Shown here: in pieces, positions 12,819 through 24,349 of the stretch
How the letters are laid out: every line of letters begins with the position of its first letter
Numbering within the stretch: the stretch's first letter is position 1
DNA from: Erigeron canadensis
Lineage: Eukaryota; Streptophyta; Magnoliopsida; Asterales; Asteraceae
Direction: 5' to 3'
NCBI RefSeq assembly: GCF_010389155.1
Contig: NC_057768.1
Coordinates: 19,093,664 to 19,157,663 of the forward strand
Length of the DNA: 64,000 nt
Position numbers and translations under genes: made by a program
Notes under the pieces: generated by a model
What the model was told of the DNA's origin: nothing
Seen by the model: only the letters and a program-made list of their open reading frames with translations
Databases searched by the model: none

Positions 12819-13582
12819 TCTTTTATTATACTAAAGCACAGTTGCTCTAATAATTTATCAACAAATCACAACCCTCGATTTTTTAATGTTAACTTTTGTT
12901 TTCAATTTTGACTTTAATTTACATTTTTTTATTTTCCATCACAAATTTACACTTTTTACCCAATAATTTTAATATAATTAATAAACAATAATAGCTTATA
13001 TTTATCCAATAAAATAATAATTAATATATATCCAATGAGTATAAAATTATGATTTCTTAATGTTGACTGTTGTTTTTAATTTTGACTTTAATTTACAAAT
13101 TTTTTGTTTTCTATCACAAGTTTACACTTTTTATCCAATAATTTTAATGTAATAAATAAATAATAATAGCTTATATATAGATATCCAATAGAATAATAGC
13201 TAATATTTATTCAATAAAATAATAACTAATATATATCCAATAATATGTTCTATCATATATATAAATATAATTATATGAAAAATAAATTAAATTTATTATA
13301 AATATATTAAGATTTTAGTAGTAATTGTACTATTTTAATTTTAATATATATATTAAAAGACAGTTGAAATAATGACTTATTAACCAATCATATCGCTCGA
13401 TTTAATCAAATTGACTCTCGCTGATCACATCATTTAGTTTTTTACATAATTTTATTTAATTAAAAAAAACAAATAACTAAAATAATCACATAGTATGCTT
13501 TTATGAGTTACATGTATTAATATCTAATATTAAAAATGTCGTAAGTCTCGTGTACAGTGTTGGATCCGGGTCTAAATTCTAG
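12819..13582 (+). mobile_element. Helitron copy 2, with a nested short Helitron
   Basis: It starts TCTTTTATTATACTAAAGC after an A, nearly identical to copy 1. A second 5'-end-like phrase (gacagttgaaataatgact) begins near 13349. A single 3' end with a hairpin remnant (CGTGTAC...GGATCCG) and CTAG lies at 13579-13582. The short 13349-13582 segment could be a complete mini-Helitron inside or truncating the outer one. Both share the pre-terminal 'gtatkaatatctaatat' block with copy 1. Confidence 0.55.
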
Positions 13583-13700
13583 TATATATTATAAGACAGT
13601 TGAACTAATGACTTGTTAACCAATCAAATCGTTTAATTTTATCAATTTGAGTTTGGCTTATGTGAACTAATCGTATATCAACTTAAATAGTTGCACGTTT
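13583..13700 (+). mobile_element. Third Helitron 5' end, directly after the CTAG
   Basis: Right after the CTAG of the preceding element comes another family 5' end (ataagacagttgaactaatgact, then 'aaccaatcaaatcg'). No matching hairpin plus CTAG was found in the next 1.5 kb, so the right border is unknown. The F-box/LRR fragment lies just downstream. Confidence 0.4.
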
Positions 13701-14570
13701 AAAATCTAAGAGCCGTAAGTTTGCAGAATTTGTGAAGCATGTACTAACTCATCACCGTACGTACAGATGTTGTTGAAGTTGTGCTCAGAATCGATTGGCA
13801 AATTACGGATAAGAAGTGTGTGTTGAAGATATCGTGAACTACGCAAACTTGCATAATGCTAGGAAATTGATTATGATATGGTTCCCGGGACCTATAATAG
13901 TGCCCCCACAATGTATTTTCAGTAGTTCCCGCACTCTTAAACATCTCACACTTGAAGAAAACACTCCCGACTTAGGGAGAACTATCTTACCAAAACCAGA
14001 ATCAGCCCGTTGGGATTTTCCGGCTTTCGAAACTCTGAAAATAAGTAATACATGGTTATATGATCCAGGAGATAAGAGTGTCAATCTTTTTTCCAAGTGT
14101 GTAAACTGTAGATCCTTTATATATCTTGACGAACTCTACACCTCTTTTTCTGCCGCTCTCCAGAGATCATGGCGGCTTCAATTCTCTGGAGAAAGTGAAC
14201 CTCTCTTTTGGACTCGGTAAAATGGAACAGCTGAATCTTGATTTGAGGTATGTACGAACAAATATGTTGTTGTGATTGTACGTGTATTAATTTACTAAGA
14301 TATATATGTTGCCTCTATTAATCAATTTCCTACCCAAAATCCTTAATTAGACTCTGTTTTTAGTATTTTTAGAGAAATTTTTATCATATATTTGTTCCAT
14401 GTTTTCCATTTGTCCATTTATAAAAAATTTATATTTCTGAAATTATCTGCATCATGTGTGCCAAGAATCTCTCAAATTCATGCCTGGACCGACTCTCGTG
14501 TGAACCATATATGTCCCTTCAATAGCTTGAAGCGTTTGAAGATAAATGCAAAGCCATTGACGGGAAAGTA
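13700..14570 (+). pseudogene. F-box/LRR (FBD-type) protein fragment
   Basis: Translations in shifting frames give pieces of an F-box/LRR protein of the FBD class: 'VEDIVNYANLHNARKL', 'SSRTLKHLTLEENTP', 'FPAFETLKISNTWL' (typical hydrophobic LRR strand spacing), then 'LEKVNLSFGLGKMEQLNLD' in another frame and 'FNSLKRLKINAKPLTGK' near 14520-14570. The F-box at the N-terminus is absent, at least two frameshifts are needed (near 13800 and near 14140-14200), and a stop interrupts at 14218. The longest open piece is 13816-14220. Intact family members are SCF ubiquitin-ligase substrate receptors of about 400-500 residues, so this is a truncated, non-functional copy. Confidence 0.65.
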
Positions 14571-16000
14571 AGCGTACAGCAACAATACCCGTTCAAATAA
14601 AATAATGAACTACTTCCTTCAGAACTCTCCAAGTGCTACTTTCTTAGTGGAATCATCTCCAAGTGCAACAATACCCGTTCAAATAAAGATGATCTATCTA
14701 TATGCCATCATATCTGGGTTCCTCAGTTCTGGATATATCATTTGTATTCTTAAAATTAATTATTTGTACTCTTTACATTGTTATGTAAAAAAGAATATTA
14801 CAGGAAAAGGGACGAGAGATTGGACTACGCTAGCTTGCTGGTGGAAAACGGCTCTCGATGAGAGTCTGAAGAACGTACACAACTACTATTTTTATATATA
14901 TTCATCTTTGATTGTCTAGGAACAAGATTATTTTTATATATCCAGACATGACTGCTATTGTATGGTGTTCCTATTTTGAATCTATATTAGAGTATTTTTT
15001 TTAAAACGACAAACTATCCTACTCCTATTTCTACATCTAAATTACACGAATGTCTGATAGTCTTATTTATCGTTGAATCTCTTTATATCCATGTCTATGT
15101 TAAGTGAGCTCATGCTTGATCCTATATGTTAGAATCTATTTAAGATTCTTTACACTTAGACCATGCCTTACAGTTGTATTTATCACTGACCATCAAACTT
15201 TTGTGTTTTTTTCGGAAACAACCCGTCCTCCTGGTCATCAAAATAGCAAGACACCATATCATCATCTATATATTGAAACGGATGAGTATCGTGCAGGATT
15301 GCCAAAATAACTTACTGTTGGATCTTCATGTGCCTCTCATATGTGATACCATTGTCCGCTGTCACAATGTCTACATGTCTTCTAGTCTAGTACAATACAA
15401 ACACATGAAACAAATCATAATTTGATCGATATTAACTTCGGCTATGACAAAGTTGCATATGGCCAAGTTCACTAGCAGTATACAGGATGCAAACATATTC
15501 ACCAAATTCCTACAATTATCCCTATAGACCCTATTTATTTTTTAACTTTCGTTGTAGTTTCAATGCAGGAGCGTATTGATATTTACTAGTACTACTATTA
15601 TTGATATATTTAATAATTTTGGTAGAATAATTTTCTTATTATGATTGAATTACTTGGTTATGGAGTTTAATAAAAATTGATCCGTTTATATGAAACTTGT
15701 AATCCTAATTCAAACCAATCAATTAAAATACAATTCCCTTTTCATTAAATCAAAGCATCGACACATCGTTTTCCTTTGCTACTTAAAGAAAAGTACTAAC
15801 ATTAGCTAGGTGATGTAATGGAACTGGATATAAGTATCAACTATTAAAATTTATCAAAAGTCAACTGTTCTCTATTTTTTTTTTCCTTTTTAATTCATTT
15901 TTCTACAATAACTTGCATCCATGTTTATAGAACTACTCACCATGTCTTACATACCCAAGGTGCTTTGCACGTAATATTATCTCATGTTTCATTTACATTA
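14571..16000. other. Intergenic with a short direct repeat
   Basis: A phrase containing 'caacaatacccgttcaaata' occurs at about 14578-14600 and again at about 14665-14687, a direct repeat spaced by 87 bases. Near 14810-14880 the strand again reads like degraded coding sequence (perhaps more of the F-box/LRR region) but no domain is certain. Otherwise no gene. Confidence 0.4.
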
Positions 16001-16006
16001 TGGCTT

Positions 16007-16017
16007 TATATATAAAT
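16007..16017 (+). promoter_or_regulatory. Candidate TATA box of the pectinesterase gene
   Basis: TATATATAAAT about 90 bases upstream of the start codon, predicting a short 5' leader of roughly 60 bases. Supported by position and consensus only. Confidence 0.55.
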
Positions 16018-16099
16018 CACCTAAACATTCAAGTCTTAAAACAGACCACAAATTCAGTTACTTGCATACAACAAGACTTCAAAATCATTAACCTTAGGT

Positions 16100-17942
16100 A
16101 TGAATTCTTTCAAATCCTATGGGAAAGTTGATGAAGCCGATCAAATGAGGCATCAAGCTCGCATGAAAACACGAAGAAGAATCACTATCGTTGCAGTGTC
16201 ATCTCTCATTCTCGTTATCGTTGTAGTTTCAGCAGTTGTTGGAACTACACGCAGCAAAGACCACGGCCATAATGCTGATGATAATCAATCACAAACTCAA
16301 TCCACTTTGGCTTCAATAAAAGCTGTTTGTGATACAACGTTGTACCCTGATACATGTTATAGTTCGATTTCTCCTATGGTTAATTCGACGCATATCCAGC
16401 CTGATGAGTTACTCAAAATCTCGGTTCTAGTTGCTATAAATGAGCTGTCAAAAGCATCCACTCTTTTGGAGCTCAAAAACTGCAGTGAGCTTTTGGATCT
16501 TGCTCTCGATCATCTAAATGACACACTTTCATCTGCGACAAATGTCGATTTGAAATCAATAGGATCTCTCTTTGATGATCTTATAACATGGCTAAGTGCT
16601 GCAGGCACTTACCAAGAAACATGCATTGAGAGTGTGCAAGAAAATGTTTTAGAGTACCTTAAAAAATCAACCGAGTTAACAAGTAATAGTCTTGCAATTA
16701 TAAATGGATTTTCAAGCATCTCAAATTCTTACAATCAAAGAAGAAGATTGTTGAGCTATGCAGGAAGCGATGAAATGCCCGAATGGGTATCAGGGAAAGA
16801 CCGAAAGTTGCTGCAAAAGACAAACTTACCTAAAGGAATCAAAGCTGATATCGTGGTGGCTAAAGACGGTACTGGTAAGTACAAGAAAATTTCCGATGCT
16901 CTTAAGGCAGTTCCTGAAAAGAGCAAGAAGAGGTTTGTGATATATGTCAAGAAAGGAGTTTACTTCGAGAATGTTAGGATTGAAAAACCAATGTGGAATG
17001 TCATGATGATCGGTGATGGTATGGATTCGACAATCGTATCTGCAAGCTTAAATGTGGTGGATGGAACTCCAACCTTTCAGTCAGCTACTTTCGGTAAGCT
17101 CAATCAGTATTTACGTTGGAAAAAGTTTTTTTTTTTTTGATAAAAGGTATACACCCTGGTTGGATTTTATATATCACAAATAAAACAGGCACTTGACTGA
17201 AAAAATTTAAAATTCTTTACAGATAGAACTATTGTTTACTGACTGTGTACAATTTGCTGGTGTAGCTGTATTTGGCAAAGGATTTATAGCCCGTGATATG
17301 GGATTCCGCAACACAGCTGGTGCAGCCAAGCATCAAGCGGTAGCGCTGATGTCATCTGCAGACCAGACAGTATTTTATCGTTGTCGGATTGATGCTTTCC
17401 AAGACTCACTCTATGTACATGCAAACCGCCAGTTCTATAAAGAATGCAACATCTATGGAACAGTTGACTTTATTTTTGGCAATTCTGCTGCTATTTTACA
17501 AAACTGCAAAATATTGCCTAGGAGACCAATGACTGGCCAACAAGACACAATCACAGCTCAAGGCAAGTTTGATCCTAATCAAAACACCGGTATCGTTATT
17601 CAAAACTGCACTATTTCGCCCTTTGGGAACCTGGCCGATATTCAAACATTCTTGGGGCGTCCGTGGAAGAACTACTCGACTACAGTTTATCTTAACAACA
17701 TGATGGGAGGATTCATTAACCCAAAGGGATGGATGCCGTGGGTGGGAACAACGGCTCCTAATACCATATTTTACGCAGAATTTGGTAATTACGGTGCAGG
17801 TGCAGTAACAAAGAAAAGAGTCACCTGGAAAGGACTGAAATTCATAGATAGCAAGCAAGCCAGTAAGTTCACTGTCAAACCTTTTATCCAGGGGGATAAG
17901 TGGATTAAAGATGCGGGTGTTCCTTACAAATCTGGACTCTGA
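16100..17942 (+). CDS. Pectinesterase with N-terminal inhibitor (PMEI) domain
   Basis: Type I pectin methylesterase; it removes methyl esters from cell-wall homogalacturonan. Exon 1 is 16100-17093 and exon 2 is 17266-17942, with a GT-AG intron of 172 bases. Joining them keeps frame (phase 1) and restores the family phrase FQSATFAVFGKGF, giving 556 residues. Layout: short cytosolic N-terminus, signal-anchor segment (about 34-52), PMEI domain (about 73-215, with Cys residues placed as usual), processing motifs RRLL and RKLL, then the catalytic beta-helix from about 250. Visible active-site blocks are GVYFE, QAVAL, QDSLYVH (catalytic Asp), DFIFGNSA (catalytic Asp) and LGRPWKNYS (substrate-binding Arg). 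All catalytic residues are present, so it should be active after release of the pro-domain in the secretory pathway. The open frame running into 17140 is intron read-through. Confidence 0.93.
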
Positions 17943-19490
17943 TCATATATAGCACTTCTGAAACACTTGTTTTATGAGACTATAATTCTCATATACTCTT
18001 TTTTGAATTTTATCTGATATTTACATTCATTTTCTAAGTGATTATATCTCTGAATTGTTCAATGAGTACACAACATTTAACAATATATAATACCTAATGG
18101 TAATTTTTGGTTAATGGTTTAACTATAATCTTAGAAACCATTGAAAACTCTCCTCTTTCGTCATGGGTTAATTCATCTAATGACGCAGACGGAATGAAGA
18201 TAAATAATTGATTCTATTGATTTTAAGAATACCCAGAAACAATTCTTTTAAATTTTCATTGATTCAAACAGAATATCGAAATTTAGGGATTTCACACTAA
18301 AACACACATGTGATTCGGAGAAAAAATGATTTTTTGATTATCTGAAAACTGATCACTTTCCCATGATTACAAAGGTATAAATAAAGATGCAAAATTCGAA
18401 TGGGCCCTAAAAGACAAGCGGGCCAAAAGTTATTACAAAAATAAAGTCTAAAAAACACCGAAAAACTGATAAAAAGGTCCATAACTCCTAGAAAACAGCA
18501 TTTTTGGGCCCAAAGACTGACCTTTGGCGGTTAGCAGTTTGATGCTCCTCTTTCCAACGTTCGTTTAGAGTGGTCATACGTCGAAATCGGAGCTCTGTAG
18601 CTAAAGTTATGACCATTTTTGTGAATGCCTCTTTTTGTCTTGATCTTCTACGTCAAAAGAGCATGATCTTCAATACTTGAGCCCGGGTTTGTATCATCTA
18701 ACCATAGCCAGCAATTTAAAGGCAAGATGCACTGCCAAAACACATACAGAATTTCGTCATTGGTATCGTTTTCAGTTACTTTTCCTCGACACAGTAAATT
18801 TTATCGAGAGATATTTTTGTCGGTACTTTGTTCAGACATTTTTTTAAATTGAACATCTCACGGATGTTTGCTAGTCTCGTACACTTACAAATGAGCAATT
18901 ACTTTCTTTCTTTCTTTTTTTTACATTTAATAAAAAAGAAAAGGGAAAGGGAAACTTGTTACTTGAACCTCTTGAACCTATACGATACCATTCATTGGGC
19001 CATCTCTAATAAGGTTTGTTTTAGCAGCCCAAATTTTTTGAACTTCAGTTTTTTTTCATATTATTACCGATCGGATTACACGATTAGTCCAAACATACAT
19101 TTTTTGTGAACAGACATTTTTTAGTGAAATTTTATGAGTTTAAAAATTTATACAGTACTAATTTCCCTTCCCCTTTCCCCTAAATTACGGCTTAATTTTT
19201 CTTCAATTACGGCTACATTTCTTCTTCAAATAACAAAACAATGGATCACCCTGTAAATGAAGATGTTAATCCAGCTCACTGAATGGGAACGACGATCATC
19301 GGCGTGACTTACAACAATGGCAGTACAAGTAAAAAAAAACCCAAATCATTTTCTATACGGAGTCTTAAATTATATCATGCGTAATACGTGGATAAAAATA
19401 AAATAAAAAAATATTAATGTTTCATTATATAGCAAATGTAATAAAATGTGTTGAAAAACAATAATGATAAATTTGTTTACATATAGTTGA
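17943..19490. other. Intergenic, possible old LTR remnant
   Basis: No gene is visible. The stretch 18170-18720 has a TATA-like 'ggtataaataaag' and a block around 'cgttcgtttagagtggtcatacgtcgaaatcgg' that resembles LTR sequence, but no second LTR or primer site was found, so this is only a suspicion. Confidence 0.3.
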
Positions 19491-19499
19491 AATAAACGT

Positions 19500-20315
19500 A
19501 TGCCCAAGCGATGTAACGACGATGATGGTAGCGGTGGCTGTGTGGCGACGGCGGCGGTGCTGTGATGATGAATGCAAAATTAATTGATGTAAAATGAGTT
19601 ATATGGTTATTTAGGGGTTGGAGGATCGATGTATATTATTTTATCAAGAGTATTATAGGTATATTAGATTGATACGTAAATTAGTGAATAAAGAAAAAAG
19701 AGTAATATGGTCATTTCAAAATTTGAATTGCTAAAAGAGGATGGGGTAGTTAAATATATAAGAGTAAAAATGAGTTTAAATATATGTAGAAAAAAAATGA
19801 TATGATGTAGATATAAAACAAATAAGAAAATAAAAAGAGATTTAAGTGAATTCTCCACATACCTAATCTTCATATGTAATAAACATAGGGATTTCAAGTT
19901 TAATACATCATTATGAATATATGAAAGAATTAAGAGATCGTAAAATTTTAAAGCTTGTAATTATATTTACTAATCTATTAATAGCTTTATTTGCATTTAA
20001 GAGTTTCCATAAAGCAAAAAAAATTAATAATAATTAATAATTTATTTAAATTCATATCTATACAACTATATAAAGCAAATTGTCTTCCCTTTTCTGAAAT
20101 GATCATATTACCCTTCTTATTTATTCACTAATTTAAACATATTTACCTATATACCTATAATACCCTTAATAAAATAAACTACAACATACATTCTCCAATC
20201 TTTAAATAACCATATTAACCCTTACCGCCGCACATTATCGCCACAATTGTCGCAGCCATATCTTTGTATTTACCACCATCACCGTTGCATCACACGGACA
20301 CCCCGTCTCATAAAA
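19500..20315. mobile_element. Foldback element with about 215-bp inverted arms
   Basis: The left arm (19500-19718) and right arm (20097-20315) are inverted copies. Both carry a GC-rich GGN/CCN patch at the outside, then a shared 'gtattataggtata' block and 'aaattagtgaataaa'. The central part is AT-rich and non-coding. The GC patches also resemble single copies near 37265, 53640 and 57480. Superfamily is not clear. Confidence 0.5.
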
Positions 20316-20706
20316 CAACATAATGGTTAGCACATACATAATTTAACCTTTACTTGATTATATGACACTTCTTATACGGATGTAAACCGGAGCCATATAT
20401 CATCTAACTCGTCTAATCTCCAATAATACTCACCTCGGGTTCAACAACGATTCTCATAAGTCCTTAGTACCTAGAAATCATTATATACATATTACGACAA
20501 ACTATAGGCAACATATATAACATCACATACAAGATTAACAAGCTCTTATTAATTACCCCTCTTATCTCACTTAACCTTGCTATATCGATACTACTTTGTT
20601 AATAATGCATCTCCAAGATTAACAAGCCTTTTTACCAATATCAATATTAATACTAGTTGATAACTATTTAAGCTGATAAAATCATAAGTTAACTTTCTTT
20701 TATCTA

Positions 20707-20951
20707 CCAATGGGTTAAAACCCCAGTGGCATTCTGAAATCCTGTAATAATGATTGGATCCTGGGAAATCAGGGTTCAAGTCTGAGCATACGAGGTTTTA
20801 CCTCCAATTTAACGTTGTGTCTTCTGTAGCGGTTAAATTGGTGGGTTTTCCCTCCCCTGTGGTCCCTGACTACGTGGATCAGTCGCTAGTGACTACCTGC
20901 CCATATGGATGTAACGGCTAGCCGTCCCGTGACACAAACGTTAAAAAAAAA
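20707..20951 (+). mobile_element. SINE with 16-bp target-site duplication
   Basis: About 245 bp flanked by perfect copies of AACTTTCTTTTATCTA (20691-20706 and 20952-20967). Internal pol III signals are visible: an A-box-like 'cagtggcattctg' near 20730 and a B box 'gggttcaagtctg' near 20771. The 3' end is a TTAAAA-type poly(A) tail (20941-20951). Duplication, promoter and tail together make a firm SINE call, transposed by LINE machinery in trans. Confidence 0.9.
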
Positions 20952-20967
20952 AACTTTCTTTTATCTA

Positions 20968-23900
20968 GAAATCCATCTTTTACATAATCAAATTCATAAT
21001 TTCATATACCTCAAAATCACCCCTCTACAAAAAAAAAAAAAAACAAAAAAAACAAAAACAAAAAAATCTTTCTTTTCCCATTTTATTTCTATACTAAAGA
21101 TAATGATAATTTAATAATAATAATAATATCACTAAGAGTTCATACATATGTACATTCTATATAATCACTTAAAAATATGATTTATATATATAAGTAAAAT
21201 ACCTTAAATTTTGAGATGTTACATTATTATTAATATAATTAAAAACATTGAATCCAAATGATTGATTTGTTTTTAAAAATAATATTAAAGTATCAACATG
21301 TGATCTATTTAAGCTTAGATGGGGACTATCCATGTAAATCTACTTTTGCCCCAATTGATATTAATATATAGTTAAAATAAAAACTTATTATATCGCTCGT
21401 CCACCTTTTATGATCATATCAACTATGTTTTATATCCGTTACAATTCGTAGTTATATAAGTTCTTTGTATAAATCAAGTTATATAAACATGATCGAGTTA
21501 GTTCGACAATGAAAATATTATTAGTTTGCATGTGTATATCGGTTACGTGGCCACCTATTCAAGAAGCAGCTATTTTAGTATTCGTCATATGCGTAGTAGT
21601 TATATAATTCCAAGTGGGGTGAATTGAATATGCATCTTTGAGAAGCATTTGTCTTTACGTATTGATTCCTGGATTATATTATATTATTTTTTTAGTATAA
21701 TGACGAAAGCTGTGGAATCTCAATGGACACTAGCGTCTCTTTCACTGGATCGCCACTACTAGAATCTCGCCTACGTAATCGTTTTTAGATGAAAATGATA
21801 TCCTTTTTCTAAATTTATTTTGAAAAATCTTTTCAAAATGATATTTGACATGATTCTAAATATGACGTAGGATGATCGACTCTTTTTATTAGTAAAAATG
21901 TATTTATTATTTATAGGATTAGTTGAACAAAATTGTGAATAAAATTTAGCAAATCAATCAAAGATAGTATAAATGTAAATTCAAATAAAAATTTAACAGT
22001 TCATCATTGGAATATTATATCTTGCACAATTATCACAGACTACTATATAACATACATTTGCGGTGGAACCTTTAGTTGCATAGTTTCACCGAATATAACT
22101 CGTAACACATGTTTAGTTGACGTACGCTGCGACGATAACTCATTTAATTGGTGTTATTAGTTTTGAACCTTTAGGTACTTTATTTGATACTCAAATCATA
22201 TATAATGTAAAATCAATTAGTTACAATAAACTAAAACCAATTAAAGAAAACTAAAGACCTAAAGTAATACTATAAGTTTAAAGTCAACATAACAATATAT
22301 GTAAACTAAATTTCAAATAAAATTTAACGTTATAGCATATTGTAATATAACTGTGTCTTTTACACAACTATCATAGACATCATCACCTTCAACACTTAAA
22401 ACCATTTGTCCGTCAAAAGTTCTGAAAATAAAAGAGGAGGATGCAAAATTTGCTTTGTCCAATATTTAGTTTGTAATTTTGTATTATTCAATTTACAGTT
22501 AATGAATGAATATTCCTGTGGTTTATAAATGCTGACCCACCTGCATCTAGTGTAGGTTCCACCCAATATTTGGTCCGTGTAGAACACTAAGTCATACATT
22601 TTCATTTTCGTCCCACAAGGTTTGAACTTTTAACTTAATCGCTTTTTATTTTTCATCCAAAAAATCAACCTACACAATACACTAAAAAACTGAAAATGCC
22701 AAATAAATATTTAGAAGTTCAAAATTATGTTTTAAAGTGTTTCATTTAATAAACTAAGTTATGTATAATAACGAGTCGTTATAAGAAAAAGATGATAACT
22801 CATTACATTGGTATCCAATTCATCCACGTGTTGATCTTCTATTGGCTTATCAGATAAAATACTTAATCGTGTCATTCTAGTACAAGTGGTCTCTCATTGA
22901 CTTGTCAGATCTTCTTTTAGCGAATTAGAATATGAACACGCACATGTAAAATAAACCACCAACCTGGAATGCTATGATCGTGCATAGTCGCATCATTTAT
23001 CCTTGTCTTCATTCCAGGTTGATTTTCATTTTGGTTGTAATAGACACAGTTTGAGTCAATTGTCAAAACTCAGTCTTTTTAAGTGTTCCAAGCTGACTAG
23101 TAATCCCAAGCTAACTTCCGCTCCTAGCTTGATCTTATATCTTCATTCCTTAGTTTTGATTTGGATTGAATGCTATTAACATTGTTGATAAAGTTTGAAG
23201 AACACTAGCTTGATTCAATAAAATATATACATTAAGCATATGAAGAGTGATCTTCGTCAGATTATGATGCATAAGCTGACTCAGCTTAGAACTCAAGACA
23301 TGTATTAATTAAAGTTTTGAATTAAAATCAAGAAACAAAAAATCGTTGGCAAGTCCTTTAAATTAAACCTAACATATAATCAGGGTGTAAAAAAAAGAAC
23401 CTGAAAACAAAAAAATTTAAAAAACTAGACCGAACAACTTGATCTGAGACTGAAAAAACAGAGAACCGAGGAAACCGAAAACCAAAAAGCGGGTGTAAAA
23501 CAATTTGGTTACAGTTTTAATTTTCATTACTCGCGTTTAACCGAAACAAATTGGATTTTGTTGTATGCCTACACATATGTATACACACATACATATGTAT
23601 TACAAGAATACGTCATTTACATATATATTTAGCTAATTTATATACTTATTGCCTAAAATTATAACAACTTTACTTACTTTCATTCTAAGTTTATGATTAG
23701 CTTCAAACATTTTAATACGTAGTGTATGTTATTGATATAATTTAGTTTTGATGAAATGTTGAAACTTAAAATGTTAAATAAAGGCTATTTGCTTTATAAT
23801 ATAAATATAAGTATAGATTAGTAGGATCATATAATTGACAATTTAATTTAGAAAAAAAAAACCCCTTCTACACCGGGTGATCTGATAGGTATTCAATTGT

Positions 23901-24349
23901 GTATAGAAACTTATTGATGTAGTTAACAATGACTACTATACATAATAAACATTAATTAATAATGTAAATTGAATATTATAGTAAAAAATTTGAGCCATAT
24001 ATGTTAGTATAATTTTAATAAATAATTAAACCATGAATTTAACTGCAATTAAACGATTTTTTCGAGTAATCTATTTACGGGTAACCAAAATTAATGGTTC
24101 AATTTCGGGTAGAAAAAGAGATAACCAAACCCAAAAAAAGTTCGAAATTTCTAGTAACCGAATCGTTTGTGGTCCAAACACCACTAAATCTAAAAGTGGA
24201 AAAATAAGGTTTTGGTGATCAAATTGTAAATAAGTTAAAATTTAGGGGTGTGATGAAAAATTGAAGATTGTCATTAAAGCGGCGGAGGTGGTAACTAATG
24301 TTGATTGAATAAAATTTACGTGGCTTGCTTTGCTTCTCTGCTTGCAGCC
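20968..24349. other. Intergenic, no gene recognised
   Basis: AT-rich with A-runs (21028-21067) and no supported coding region. Two 'accgaaac/aaccgaa'-rich patches (23390-23560 and 24040-24190) recall the terminal motifs of hAT-like elements such as the one at 40840-41449, but ends and duplications cannot be placed. Confidence 0.4.

Noticed and set aside
13839..14096. Minus-strand open frame of 85 residues over the F-box/LRR fragment
   Set aside because: It is a shadow of the plus-strand LRR sequence, whose codons show the family similarity; the minus reading has none.
17496..17858. Minus-strand open frame of 120 residues inside the pectinesterase gene
   Set aside because: Antisense to conserved catalytic exons of the pectinesterase; no domain.
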